Below are positions 19,059 to 28,715 of a DNA stretch of 64,000 bases, piece by piece. Made by a program: the position numbers and the translations under genes. The stretch covers positions 5,146,001-5,210,000 of the forward strand of contig NZ_CP029255.1 of the NCBI RefSeq assembly GCF_003122385.1, read 5' to 3'. The notes beneath the pieces are model-generated. The model saw nothing but the letters and a program-made list of their open reading frames with translations. It made no database searches and was not told where the DNA came from. This DNA comes from Flavobacterium crocinum. GTDB lineage: Bacteria > Bacteroidota > Bacteroidia > Flavobacteriales > Flavobacteriaceae. Within the stretch, counting starts at the first letter, position 1, and each line of letters opens with the position of its first letter.

Positions 19059-19562
19059 CTAAATCTTAACAAAAATGTTAGTGTAATATTTTTTACCTGT
19101 AGTAGCGTCTGTCGATACAGATATTCCGAAATGCGTAAAATCGCCTTCGATATTCTCTTTGTGGCCTGGACTCTCCAGCCAGGCTCTCAAAGCCGCTTCA
19201 GGAGTTTTATAGTTGTAGGCAACGTTCTCACCAACTTTTTTAGCTCCTAAAACATTTGTAATATTTTGAGATCTTGCAACAAAATCATTATGATCAACAA
19301 CATTATTTTCGATCATATAAAGATTATGTTCTTCACATTTAAACGAAATATGATTAATTCTTTCCAAAGCATTTAAACCAACGCTTAGGCGATACTCGTT
19401 TATGAGCTTCATGGTTTGAAGTTCTGTATCGTTGTAAGTGTAATTTGTAACAAGCGCTGAGACAGGAGTATTATCCACGCTTCCTACGGCCGTATCTGCA
19501 GAACATGAGTTCATTGCGACTAGAATCGCAATGAACAACATGGTGCGCTTAATCTTTTCCAT
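19059..19562 (-). CDS. CAP (SCP/PR1) domain lipoprotein
   Basis: The 167-residue protein has a lipoprotein signal peptide with cysteine in VAMNSCS (about 16-22). Its CAP domain follows: MKLINEYRLSVGLNALERI (about 51-69), HNLYMIENNVVDHNDF (about 78-93), GENVAYNY (about 113-120) and AWLESPGHKENIEGDFTHFGISV (about 126-148). CAP proteins of this YkwD-like type are extracytoplasmic and of mostly unknown biochemical role. I chose the ATG beginning MEKIKRTMLF; an upstream start would add MLLI. The gene stands alone between two terminator-bounded units. Confidence 0.85.
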   Translation of the reverse strand: MEKIKRTMLFIAILVAMNSCSADTAVGSVDNTPVSALVTNYTYNDTELQTMKLINEYRLSVGLNALERINHISFKCEEHNLYMIENNVVDHNDFVARSQNITNVLGAKKVGENVAYNYKTPEAALRAWLESPGHKENIEGDFTHFGISVSTDATTGKKYYTNIFVKI

Positions 19563-19737
19563 AATCAACAGCATTTTAGCGGTTTAAAGTAAATGTTGGG
19601 GCAAATCCTTTAAATTTATTTTTGAATAATTTCTCGTCTAATTTTCTATATCAAACATATTCAATTTACCGTTAAACTACAAAAAAAATCGATGAAATAC
19701 ATTCTATTTTTTCATAACAATATAAAAATCTTACAAA

Positions 19738-20382
19738 TCAGGAAGAAAGCCGCTCAATTTTCCATGAAAAATCAGATTGACTTGTATAACGTATTCTGTC
19801 GTGCAATCTATTTGCTCTTCCCTGCCAGAATTCCACCTGTAACGGTGTGACAATATATCCTCCCCAATTTTCAGGTCTTGGAATTGATTTTCCGTTAAAT
19901 TCAGTTTCTAGTTTTTTTAAATTTTCTTCCAAAAAATCTCTCGACGGAATTACTTCACTCTGATGCGAAACAATAGCTCCAAGCTTACTACCTTCGGGAC
20001 GCGAATCAAAATAATTGTCCGAAATGATCTCAGAAGTTTTCTGTGCAATTCCTTTAATAATAACCTGACGCTCCATTTCCTGCCAGAAAAAAGACAAACA
20101 AACATTCGGATTTGCTTCTATCGCTTTTCCTTTTTCAGAATTATAATTGGTATAAAACACAAAGCCTTCTTCAGAGAATTTTTTCAATAAGACAACTCGA
20201 GATTTTGGAAAACCATCCAAACCAATAGTAGAAACGGTCATAGCATTTACTTCTCCGCTTCCGCCGAAATCTTCCACTTCATGAAACCATCGGTTAAAAA
20301 GGTTAATAGGATCTTCAGGAATACTGTTTTCCAGTAATTCGCTTTTCTCGTAAGATTTTCTATAATTACTTAAATCACTCAT
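19738..20382 (-). CDS. pdxH: Pyridoxamine 5'-phosphate oxidase
   Basis: This FMN-dependent enzyme oxidises pyridoxine or pyridoxamine 5'-phosphate to pyridoxal 5'-phosphate, the last step of B6 synthesis and salvage. The 214-residue sequence shows the expected features: AMTVSTIGLDGFPKSRVVLLK (FMN-binding barrel, about 47-67), FYTNYNSEKGKAIEANP (about 76-92), FFWQEMERQVIIKG (about 98-111). The C-terminal signature is EFWQGRANRLHDRIRY (about 185-200). Length is typical. It precedes nothing obviously related; rnz lies upstream in the same direction. Confidence 0.96.
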   Translation of the reverse strand: MSDLSNYRKSYEKSELLENSIPEDPINLFNRWFHEVEDFGGSGEVNAMTVSTIGLDGFPKSRVVLLKKFSEEGFVFYTNYNSEKGKAIEANPNVCLSFFWQEMERQVIIKGIAQKTSEIISDNYFDSRPEGSKLGAIVSHQSEVIPSRDFLEENLKKLETEFNGKSIPRPENWGGYIVTPLQVEFWQGRANRLHDRIRYTSQSDFSWKIERLSS

Positions 20383-20467
20383 AATTTTTGATTTTAGTTT
20401 TATTTTGTTTGAAGTTTCAGGTTCTCAGAAAAACTTAGAATCTCAGTATCTTAGAATCTTAGCAACT

Positions 20468-21373
20468 TTAAAAATCAAAACTCAGTCCGTCATCTGCTAA
20501 AAGCACATTTGAAAAAACTTCCTCTGCTTCTTTCTTAAAAGGTTCTAAACCATCGTAACGCGTAGAATAATGACCTAAAATAAGTTGTTTCACATTTGCT
20601 TTTAAAGCAATCGTTGCCGCTTCTTTTGCAGTTGAATGAAGCGTTTTTTCTGCCAGTCGTGCTTCCGAATCTAAAAAAGTAGATTCGTGATATAAAACAT
20701 CTGTATTCGCGATAACCGGAATTACTTCTTCATTATAAACAGTATCAGAACAAAACGCATAACTTTTTGCTGGTTCAGGATCAAAAGTCAGTTTTTTATT
20801 TTCAATAACAGTTCCGTCATCTAACGTAACATTACCGCCATTTTTTATTTTTTGATAATAGGCAACATGGATATCATAACTTTGAACGGCTTCAACATTT
20901 AGTTTTCGTTCAGCAGGTTTTTCCTGAAATAAATAACCGTTGGTATAAACACGATGTTTTAGCGGAATTGTTTTGACAACGACTTTAGCATCTTCAAAAA
21001 TCACTTCACTTTCTTTCGATTCCAATTCATGAAAAAACAGACTATAAGTTGTCCAGGATTCTGTCAATTTCAATTGAAGCAGAATTAATTCCTTAATTCC
21101 TTTTGGACCATAAATATGTAAATCGGTAGTTCTTCCTAAAAGGGAAAAGGTCGAAATAGTGCCGATCAAACCATACAGATGATCTCCATGAAGATGTGAA
21201 ATAAAAATATGATTGATCTTCGAGAATTTAATTTTATTCTTTCGAAGCTGAACCTGAGTTCCTTCACCGCAATCAATTAAAAATAGTCTGTTTCTAATTT
21301 CTAAAACCTGTGCGGTCGGATTGGTAAGTGTTCTGGGAGTTGCGGCGTAACAGCCAAGTATAGTTAATTTCAT
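20468..21373 (-). CDS. rnz: Ribonuclease Z
   Basis: The 301-residue zinc endonuclease cleaves tRNA precursors at the 3' end. The metallo-beta-lactamase motif HISHLHGDHLYGL lies at about 56-68. A flexible-arm insertion follows (about 150-190), and late zinc ligands occur in AFCSDT (about 206-211) and LILGHYSTRY (about 264-273). Length fits the short RNase Z class. It is the second gene of a leftward pair with a 109-residue partner that starts upstream, a common arrangement in Flavobacteriia. Confidence 0.95.
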   Translation of the reverse strand: MKLTILGCYAATPRTLTNPTAQVLEIRNRLFLIDCGEGTQVQLRKNKIKFSKINHIFISHLHGDHLYGLIGTISTFSLLGRTTDLHIYGPKGIKELILLQLKLTESWTTYSLFFHELESKESEVIFEDAKVVVKTIPLKHRVYTNGYLFQEKPAERKLNVEAVQSYDIHVAYYQKIKNGGNVTLDDGTVIENKKLTFDPEPAKSYAFCSDTVYNEEVIPVIANTDVLYHESTFLDSEARLAEKTLHSTAKEAATIALKANVKQLILGHYSTRYDGLEPFKKEAEEVFSNVLLADDGLSFDF

Positions 21374-21401
21374 TTTCTAATTTTAGATTTGAGATCGCAG
21401 A

Positions 21402-21441
21402 TTTTAGAATTGCAGTAAATATTTTAGAATTGCCGTAAATA
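21402..21441. repeat. Short tandem repeat, about 20 bases x2
   Basis: ATTTTAGAATTGCAGTAAAT is followed immediately by a second copy with one change (A to C). The flanks also carry many AATCTAAAA-like words in both orientations. The element fills the rnz upstream gap. Confidence 0.55.
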
Positions 21442-21489
21442 TTTTTAGATTCAGTTATAATCTAAAATCTAAAGTCTAAAAACTAAAAT

Positions 21490-21819
21490 CTAAAATCCTA
21501 AGTCTCTCTCTATTTCTTCCATTTCGATAATATCGTGTGCTTCTAAAAGCGAAGGTACCACAACTAATTTATCTGAAATAGCATTAAAATCAAGATCAGT
21601 AGCCACAATTACAAACGATTTTTTTGCCTTTTTCTGTACTTTCGAAAGTGGTAAAAAAAGTTTCAAATCATTTTCTGAAACTTTATCAGACGATAAATCG
21701 ATAATAATATTGTGCTTTTCAAAGGTTTTAAATTGCTGCGTTACTTTTTCCAAGAAAGCATTTACATCTCCTTGCGTATCTTTAATTGTAACGGTATGTC
21801 CTTTTTGATCTACTTTCAT
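21490..21819 (-). CDS. STAS-like small protein upstream of rnz
   Basis: This 109-residue acidic protein has alternating strand and helix segments (KGHTVTIKDTQGDVNAFLEKV, HNIIIDLSSDK, SFVIVATDLDFNAI) resembling a STAS or anti-anti-sigma fold. It has no signal peptide and is presumably cytosolic. It is conserved next to rnz in flavobacteria as far as I know and is sometimes labelled as ribonuclease Z by association. A real function is not evident. The serine that is phosphorylated in classic anti-anti-sigma factors is not obvious. Confidence 0.6.
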   Translation of the reverse strand: MKVDQKGHTVTIKDTQGDVNAFLEKVTQQFKTFEKHNIIIDLSSDKVSENDLKLFLPLSKVQKKAKKSFVIVATDLDFNAISDKLVVVPSLLEAHDIIEMEEIERDLGF

Positions 21820-21909
21820 TTTATAATTTGTGGGCTTATATTTTATGCAAATTTAATAAGTTTTTTTGTGGTTTCAAGTTTCAAATTTAAGTTGCCAAAC
21901 TTTGTGAGC

Positions 21910-22003
21910 TTAACCGCAAAGTTCGCAAGGTTTTTCGCAAAGTACACAAGAAAAAACAAAGCTTTGCGAACCTCGCGTAGCTCTTTGCGAACTTTGCGGT
22001 TAA
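21910..22003. repeat. Inverted repeat of the CTTTGCGAAC family
   Basis: TTAACCGCAAAGTTCGCAA (21910-21928) and its exact reverse complement (21985-22003) form 19-base arms. Between them are further GCGAA/TTCGC words (CTTTGCGAACCTCGCG). The element sits between pyrB and the STAS-like gene and could fold into a long hairpin. Confidence 0.85.
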
Positions 22004-22023
22004 ATTTTAAACCAGAAACAAAA

Positions 22024-22953
22024 TTATTGCTGAATCTTAGAAGCCAATAAATAAATAACCGCCATTCTAATCGCAACACCATTCTCCACCTGATTCAAAA
22101 TAACTGAATGATCAGAATCAGCCACTTCTGAAGTAATCTCTACTCCTCTGTTGATTGGTCCCGGGTGCATGATTACGATTTCTTTTCCAAGAGAATCCAA
22201 AAGCGGTTTATCTACTCCGTATTGCTGAGCATACTCGCGTGTTGATGGGAAGAAATTCACATCCATACGTTCGTTTTGTACGCGAAGCATATTCGCAACA
22301 TCGCACCATTCTAAAGCTTTACGTAAATTCGGTTCAACCGTAACACCAAGCGATTCAATATATCTCGGAATCAATGTTTTGGGTCCGCAAACTTTTACTT
22401 CTGCGCCCTGCATCTGCAAAGCATATATGTTGGATAAGGCAACTCTCGAATGCAGAATATCGCCTACAATAACTACTTTTTTTCCGGCAACATCACCCAG
22501 CTTTTCTCTAATCGAATAACTATCTAACAAAGCCTGAGTTGGATGTTCATGCGCTCCATCTCCCGCATTTACGATACTCGCTTTGACATTTTTGGATAAA
22601 AAATAAGCCGCTCCGGGATTGGAGTGGCGCATTACAACCATATCCACTTTCATCGAAAGGATATTATTTACAGTATCAATCAGGGTTTCTCCTTTTTTAA
22701 CGGATGATTGAGCTGCAGAAAAACTGATGACATCAGCAGATAAACGTTTCTGCGCTAATTCGAAAGAGAGTTTGGTTCTGGTACTGTTTTCGAAGAAAAT
22801 ATTGGCAATGGTAATATCTCGTAATGAAGGAACTTTTTTAATCGGTCGGTTAATGACTTCTTTAAAATGATCTGCCGTTTCAAAAATCAGGTTAATATCA
22901 TTTTCGTTAATGTATTTTATTCCTAATAAATGATTTACGCTTAATTCTTTCAT
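22024..22953 (-). CDS. pyrB: Aspartate carbamoyltransferase catalytic subunit
   Basis: This enzyme joins carbamoyl phosphate and aspartate in pyrimidine synthesis. The carbamoyl-phosphate loop FFENSTRTKLSFELAQKRL lies at about 51-69, VMRHSNPGAAYFLSK at about 103-117, HPTQALLDSYSI at about 132-143 and MHPGPINRGVEI near 262-273. At 309 residues from the second in-frame ATG (MKELSVNHLLG) it has normal length; the upstream ATG would add a poorly conserved nine-residue stretch. It is the third gene of a leftward cluster with pyrR and a DUF6891-like gene. Confidence 0.96.
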   Translation of the reverse strand: MKELSVNHLLGIKYINENDINLIFETADHFKEVINRPIKKVPSLRDITIANIFFENSTRTKLSFELAQKRLSADVISFSAAQSSVKKGETLIDTVNNILSMKVDMVVMRHSNPGAAYFLSKNVKASIVNAGDGAHEHPTQALLDSYSIREKLGDVAGKKVVIVGDILHSRVALSNIYALQMQGAEVKVCGPKTLIPRYIESLGVTVEPNLRKALEWCDVANMLRVQNERMDVNFFPSTREYAQQYGVDKPLLDSLGKEIVIMHPGPINRGVEITSEVADSDHSVILNQVENGVAIRMAVIYLLASKIQQ

Positions 22954-23032
22954 TGTTGTTTCTTTAATATTATTGGTCAAATTCCGAATGAAAAACGGGT
23001 TTCATTCCATGCTTCTTTAAAGAGCAGCTACT

Positions 23033-23674
23033 CTATTCAATCATTCTCTCTACAACTTCTCCATAATCCTGAAGGTCTCTCGAATCTTCATTATAAATCT
23101 GCTGCCATCTGAAATTTGGAATTTCAATTTTTCGAGAAGCAGTTTCTTCCCATTTTACCTCAAAACCATTATTTCTCAGAACTTCGGCAACTTTCTTTCC
23201 AACTTCAATTGTCGTTGCTGGATCAGAATTATCTACTTTTTGAAAAGCGATATACAAACTTGGATTTTCAGGATCAATCGCTCTCGCTAAATCTTGTTCG
23301 TGATAAAAACAATAGCCATTAGATGTAACTCCATTTTCACGAAGCTCTCTTTCTACCTCAACCACTTCATATTCGCCATCACTTGTAGTGTAACCTGCAT
23401 TGTGAAGCGCTACGATATTCTGATCGCATAATTCATCAAACGCGATTATTAGTCTTTCAGTATCAGTCGGGCTTTTCCATTGTTTACTTTCTGCAAGTAA
23501 CTTTTGGTATTCTTCGTCGATTTTTTCAAAAGCCCAAGCTTCTGAAATTTCTTCTTCAAATTCATTATCTTCAATTTCTTCCATGATGTTGTCTTTAATA
23601 TCATCAACAGAAAGAAATCCCATTCTTACCTGGTTAAAAATTGATTCATAAATAAACTCTTCGTCCTCTGTCAT
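23033..23674 (-). CDS. DUF6891-like protein in the pyr cluster
   Basis: The 213-residue protein is strongly acidic at the N-terminus (EDEEFIYESIFNQ, EEIEDNEFEEEISEAWAFEKI). Its second part, FDELCDQNIVALHNAGYTTSDG (about 74-95), NGYCFYHEQDLARAI (about 118-132) and SLYIAFQ (about 138-144), resembles DUF6891 proteins. No catalytic motif is known to me. It lies 30 bases after pyrR and about 80 before pyrB on the same strand, so it is co-transcribed with pyrimidine genes. A link to nucleotide metabolism is inference only. Confidence 0.65.
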   Translation of the reverse strand: MTEDEEFIYESIFNQVRMGFLSVDDIKDNIMEEIEDNEFEEEISEAWAFEKIDEEYQKLLAESKQWKSPTDTERLIIAFDELCDQNIVALHNAGYTTSDGEYEVVEVERELRENGVTSNGYCFYHEQDLARAIDPENPSLYIAFQKVDNSDPATTIEVGKKVAEVLRNNGFEVKWEETASRKIEIPNFRWQQIYNEDSRDLQDYGEVVERMIE

Positions 23675-23704
23675 GATTGTATTTTCAATTTTTAACGATT
23701 CATT

Positions 23705-24244
23705 TTAATTGGTAACCAAATGAACAACATCTTCACCATCATTTTCTTTCCAGCTTACAATTACCTTTTCTCCATTAATCGCATCTACCTGACGGCCTCT
23801 GTAATCTGGCTGAATAGGTAAATGACGGCTGAAACGTCTGTCAATTAAAACCAATAATTCAATTTCTGAAGGTCTTCCAAAAGACTGAATTGCTGTCAAA
23901 GCAGAACGAATGCTTCTTCCGGTAAACAAAACGTCATCGATAAAAATGACTTTTTTGTCTTCGACTATAAAATTAATTTGGGTTTTATTGGCTTCAAGCG
24001 GTTTATCAGTACGGCGGAAATCATCTCTAAAAAAAGTGATGTCCAGATAGCCTAAAGTAATTTCAGGAACCTTGTATTCGTTTTCTAATAATTGTTTTAA
24101 ACGTTCCGCTAAATAAACACCTCTTGGCTGAATTCCAACCAAAATTGTATTAGAGAAATCAAGATGTTTTTCGATTAACTGACAAGCCAAACGATGGAGT
24201 ATGATAGTAACTTCTTTCGAATTAAGTAATACTTTTTGACTCAT
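23705..24244 (-). CDS. pyrR: Bifunctional pyr regulator / uracil phosphoribosyltransferase
   Basis: The 179-residue PRT-fold protein carries the PRPP-binding signature VIFIDDVLFTGRSIRSAL (about 97-114), an upstream GIQPRGVYLAERL (about 37-49) and PDYRGRQVDAINGEKVIV near 143-160. PyrR regulates pyr operons through mRNA and has weak uracil phosphoribosyltransferase activity. The second ATG (MSQKVLLNSKEVT) gives the normal family length. I see no obvious attenuator hairpin between pyrR and pyrB, so whether the regulatory function is kept is uncertain. Confidence 0.93.
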   Translation of the reverse strand: MSQKVLLNSKEVTIILHRLACQLIEKHLDFSNTILVGIQPRGVYLAERLKQLLENEYKVPEITLGYLDITFFRDDFRRTDKPLEANKTQINFIVEDKKVIFIDDVLFTGRSIRSALTAIQSFGRPSEIELLVLIDRRFSRHLPIQPDYRGRQVDAINGEKVIVSWKENDGEDVVHLVTN

Positions 24245-24268
24245 AAGTGATTGTAATGTTTGGTTGCG

Positions 24269-24276
24269 CAAATATA
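24269..24276 (-). promoter_or_regulatory. -7 element of the pyrR operon
   Basis: TATATTTG on the minus strand, 24 bases before the pyrR ATG, is a perfect TAnnTTTG match; the -33 element is weak. Confidence 0.5.
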
Positions 24277-24478
24277 CGGAATCTGATTTTATTTGTTGGG
24301 GTGTTGGGGTTGGAAATATTTTTTGAATTCTTTAAACTTTTAATTAAAGCAAATCGCATATATGTAATATTCAAAATCATATTTTCAAAAATAAATCTTA
24401 CCCTTATTAACAAGTTTAAACTTAAAATTTTACTTTAGCATTATTCAAAAAACATCTTCAAACATAACACAAATAATT

Positions 24479-25039
24479 ATGAGCTTTTTTAAAAAACTAT
24501 TTTCATCAAAAAAAGAACCAAATAACTACGGATCCAACCAAAGCCAAATCAATACTAAAGAATATTTCGATGATAGATATACCGAAGATATTATAGATCC
24601 AAAAATGTTAGAAGGCTGTTTGAAAATGATTGAAAGTTATTTTATAGATAACAAAATTGAAAGAAAAATTGAAACTCCAATTAATCATCCCACAAACTTA
24701 GATCAAGTAGACCAAGATGGTTTTGGCTTCTTATTATATTGTAAAGCTTTTCAAATTGAAGAATCTCAAGCTGCAATGTTTTTAGCTTATTCTTTTTCTG
24801 ATTTTCTAATAAAGAAATATGATTTTAAATTATACATGGACTCTAAACCAGATTATCCTTTAAGAAGTATGACATTAAAATATGAAAAAGATGAAGTCTT
24901 TTTATCACTTTATCCTTTCGAATACACAACAAAAGTTTTAAATGGAAATTCAACATTTTCTGATTTGGTTGAAAAAATAAAAACTCAAATTGATGAGATG
25001 CCAGATCTTGAAGATCTTGCTAAAAATTCAGCTAATTAG
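24479..25039 (+). CDS. Hypothetical protein, 186 residues
   Basis: I do not recognise this protein. It begins with a basic N-terminus (SFFKKLFSSKKE) without a clear signal peptide. The rest is acidic, with a helical first half and a probable beta-rich segment (YPLRSMTLKYEKDEVFLSLYPFEY, about 127-150) before a C-terminal helix (LVEKIKTQIDEMPDLEDL). Codon use is AT-rich like its neighbours. A 234-base AT-rich gap separates it from the divergent pyrR gene, and a palindrome-rich repeat follows directly. A cytosolic accessory protein is the most one can say. Confidence 0.6.
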   Translation: MSFFKKLFSSKKEPNNYGSNQSQINTKEYFDDRYTEDIIDPKMLEGCLKMIESYFIDNKIERKIETPINHPTNLDQVDQDGFGFLLYCKAFQIEESQAAMFLAYSFSDFLIKKYDFKLYMDSKPDYPLRSMTLKYEKDEVFLSLYPFEYTTKVLNGNSTFSDLVEKIKTQIDEMPDLEDLAKNSAN

Positions 25040-25045
25040 AATTAA

Positions 25046-25310
25046 ATTATTTAAAATTCCGTAGGAATGAACAATATTGTAGCAACGGATTTTAATCCTT
25101 TGAATGATTTCCACACACAAAATAAAGTTCCATCGGAACGATTCATATTATTGCGTGTAAAATGTACCGAACCTACGGCTCTTACTTTTGCTAAATTATT
25201 TTTAAACTGGATTAAAATCCAGCCCTACAATATGGATCGAGCCGATGGCTCTTTTTCAATTTCTTCGAAATCTAATCATCTCCAAATCCTAAAACATTTC
25301 CAAAAAATTC
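25046..25310. repeat. Mosaic of short palindromes (interspersed repeat)
   Basis: This gene-free block strings together ATTCCGTAGGAAT, GGATTTTAATCC, TTCCATCGGAA, an imperfect GAACCTACGGCTC, CTGGATTAAAATCCAG and GAGCCGATGGCTC, each a small inverted repeat with a 2-4 base centre. The words GTAGCAACGG and CCTACAATA also occur. The short ORF across the block reads through palindromes and has no protein-like composition. It looks like an interspersed non-coding repeat family. Confidence 0.75.
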
Positions 25311-25370
25311 TATAACGCATTTTCCTGATTCGTGAAGTAATTTTAAGTATCAATTTAAAATATCAGAATC

Positions 25371-25544
25371 ATGCAAAATAAAATACTAAGATTGTTAATG
25401 GTATTCATAATACTGTTTTCATTTACAAGCTGTGAATTAGTTGGAGACATTTTTAAAGCCGGAATGGGATTCGGAATATTTATCGTAATTTTTGTGGTTG
25501 CGATTATTATCTGGATTTTTGCTAAAATGTTCGGAAGTAAATAG
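25371..25544 (+). CDS. Tiny lipoprotein with one membrane segment (57 residues)
   Basis: The sequence begins MQNKILRLLMVFIILFSFTSC, a lipoprotein signal peptide with the acylated cysteine at 21. It continues ELVGDIFKAGMGFG and then a second hydrophobic segment (about 35-51, FGIFIVIFVVAIIIWIFA) and a basic end, KMFGSK. Proteins of this form are common in flavobacteria, often without useful annotation. It is followed 20 bases later by a strong terminator, which supports a real transcribed gene. Confidence 0.65.
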   Translation: MQNKILRLLMVFIILFSFTSCELVGDIFKAGMGFGIFIVIFVVAIIIWIFAKMFGSK

Positions 25545-25562
25545 TAGTAAAATAAACAAATA

Positions 25563-25606
25563 AAAAATCCCAAATTCCAATTTAAAACTTGGCGTTTGGG
25601 ATTTTT
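25563..25606 (+). terminator. Terminator after the tiny lipoprotein gene
   Basis: AAAAATCCCAAA (25563-25574) pairs with TTTGGGATTTTT (25595-25606), 12 base pairs, running into a T-rich tail. Confidence 0.8.
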
Positions 25607-25621
25607 ATTTATGTAGAATAA

Positions 25622-25715
25622 AGTCCAATCTTTGTCGAGCTTCTTGCGAAGATTTGCTTCGCCTATTCGCTGCCGCTCGAGTCTCCCTTCGGTCGAAATT
25701 GACAAACTATGCGTG
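25622..25715. repeat. Copy of the TCGGTCGAAATGACAAAC repeat family
   Basis: CTCCCTTCGGTCGAAATTGA at 25683 and the next bases ACAAACTATGCGTG match 27671-27703 almost exactly. AATCTTTGTCGAGC and CTTGCGAAGATTTGCTTCGC upstream resemble the inner part of that larger copy. It lies between two terminators. Confidence 0.7.
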
Positions 25716-25730
25716 AAAGATATAGAATAG

Positions 25731-25768
25731 AAAATCCCAAATTCACAAAAATTGGAATTTGGGATTTT
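25731..25768. terminator. Hairpin at the 3' end of the ABC-F gene
   Basis: AAAATCCCAAATTC (25731-25744) and GAATTTGGGATTTT (25755-25768) are perfect 14-base arms. The hairpin lies 19 bases beyond the leftward ABC-F stop and can work in both directions. Confidence 0.7.
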
Positions 25769-25787
25769 TAATATTGTAATTTAAAGA

Positions 25788-27740
<1,953 letters not shown>

Positions 27741-27803
27741 TCTGGAAAATCTAAATAATTCGATATTAATTTCAACTACTCGAAAAATTCGAATAGTTCA
27801 AAA

Positions 27804-28574
27804 CTAAAATTTACTTTCCTTCGCCAAAGCCACTTCTAAACTCTCAAAATTTGGTAACACTTTCGAAATCAATCCTTTTTTGTTTAGAATAAAATGTGTT
27901 GGAAAAGAATTCAATTGCAACGATTCATTCATATATTCTTTCATATCTGGAATTACAGAATACGAAAGTGGTTTTCTAGCCAAAAATGTTTTTAATTGTT
28001 CTGGAGAATCTTCGGCTAGACTTATAAAAAGAATGTCTTTTCGGTCTTTATATGCTGAAACTAATTTATTGACTTGTGGAAACTCTTTTATGCATGGCGT
28101 GCAATGAATGTACCAGCATTTTATGACAATGATTTTCCCTTTCATGGATTCATTAGAAACCAAATTCCCCTCTAAATCTTTGAACGAAAATTTCGGAAAA
28201 GCGATACCTTCCATTTTATAGTTTTTATAAGCATCAAAGCCAATTTGATTAATTGTCGCTTTTATACTTGTATCTGTTTTGGGTTGAATTTTGAAGAGTT
28301 TATAATAATAAAACGAAGCATCTGATTTTAATCGGACAGGAATAAAATTTCCATTTGCTAACTGATCTAAAAAAGATTCTTTTGAAATTTCTTTTGAAGA
28401 AGTATCAAGAGCTGTAAAATCTCTCGAAAGCATTATATTTTTATTGTAAGCAGACCATTGTTCATAGTTTTTTTGAATCTGAACAGGATTGACTTCCGGA
28501 TTTCCGAATTTAGCTTGAGCTGAACCCACAGAAAAGATAAAAAGGAATATAATTAGACTGAAAAATTTTGGCAT
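27804..28574 (-). CDS. TlpA-like thioredoxin-fold protein
   Basis: The 256-residue secreted protein has a signal peptide (about 1-20, ending SAQA). An N-terminal region of about 110 residues is followed by an AhpC/TSA-Redoxin/TlpA thioredoxin domain. The redox motif is CWYIHCTPCIKEFP (about 152-165, CxxC as CTPC) and the cis-proline region is LNSFPTHFILNKKGLI (about 221-236). Such periplasmic proteins reduce or maintain disulfides, for example in cytochrome c maturation. The gene stands alone, so the partner is unknown. Confidence 0.85.
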   Translation of the reverse strand: MPKFFSLIIFLFIFSVGSAQAKFGNPEVNPVQIQKNYEQWSAYNKNIMLSRDFTALDTSSKEISKESFLDQLANGNFIPVRLKSDASFYYYKLFKIQPKTDTSIKATINQIGFDAYKNYKMEGIAFPKFSFKDLEGNLVSNESMKGKIIVIKCWYIHCTPCIKEFPQVNKLVSAYKDRKDILFISLAEDSPEQLKTFLARKPLSYSVIPDMKEYMNESLQLNSFPTHFILNKKGLISKVLPNFESLEVALAKESKF

Positions 28575-28653
28575 GAATTCTAAAAAATATATTGGATTTC
28601 AAAAGTAGTCAAAATTTAGCAGGCTAATTTTCGTTGCTTCAATTTTAACTCAA

Positions 28654-28694
28654 AAGTTCGTTATTGTCTCTTCAGTTTAAACAATAACGAACTT
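28654..28694 (-). terminator. Terminator of the DUF3592 gene
   Basis: AAGTTCGTTATTGT (28654-28667) and ACAATAACGAACTT (28681-28694) are perfect 14-base arms with a 13-base loop, just past the leftward stop. A TTTT follows on the minus strand. Confidence 0.75.
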
Positions 28695-28715
28695 ATATTT
28701 GATTCACTTAATCTT

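Noticed and set aside
25067..25315. 82-codon rightward ORF
   Set aside because: It runs across a chain of short palindromes and has no protein-like composition or start signal, so I treat the block as a non-coding repeat.
25355..25705. 116-codon leftward ORF
   Set aside because: It is antisense to the 57-codon lipoprotein gene and crosses a terminator and a repeat element.
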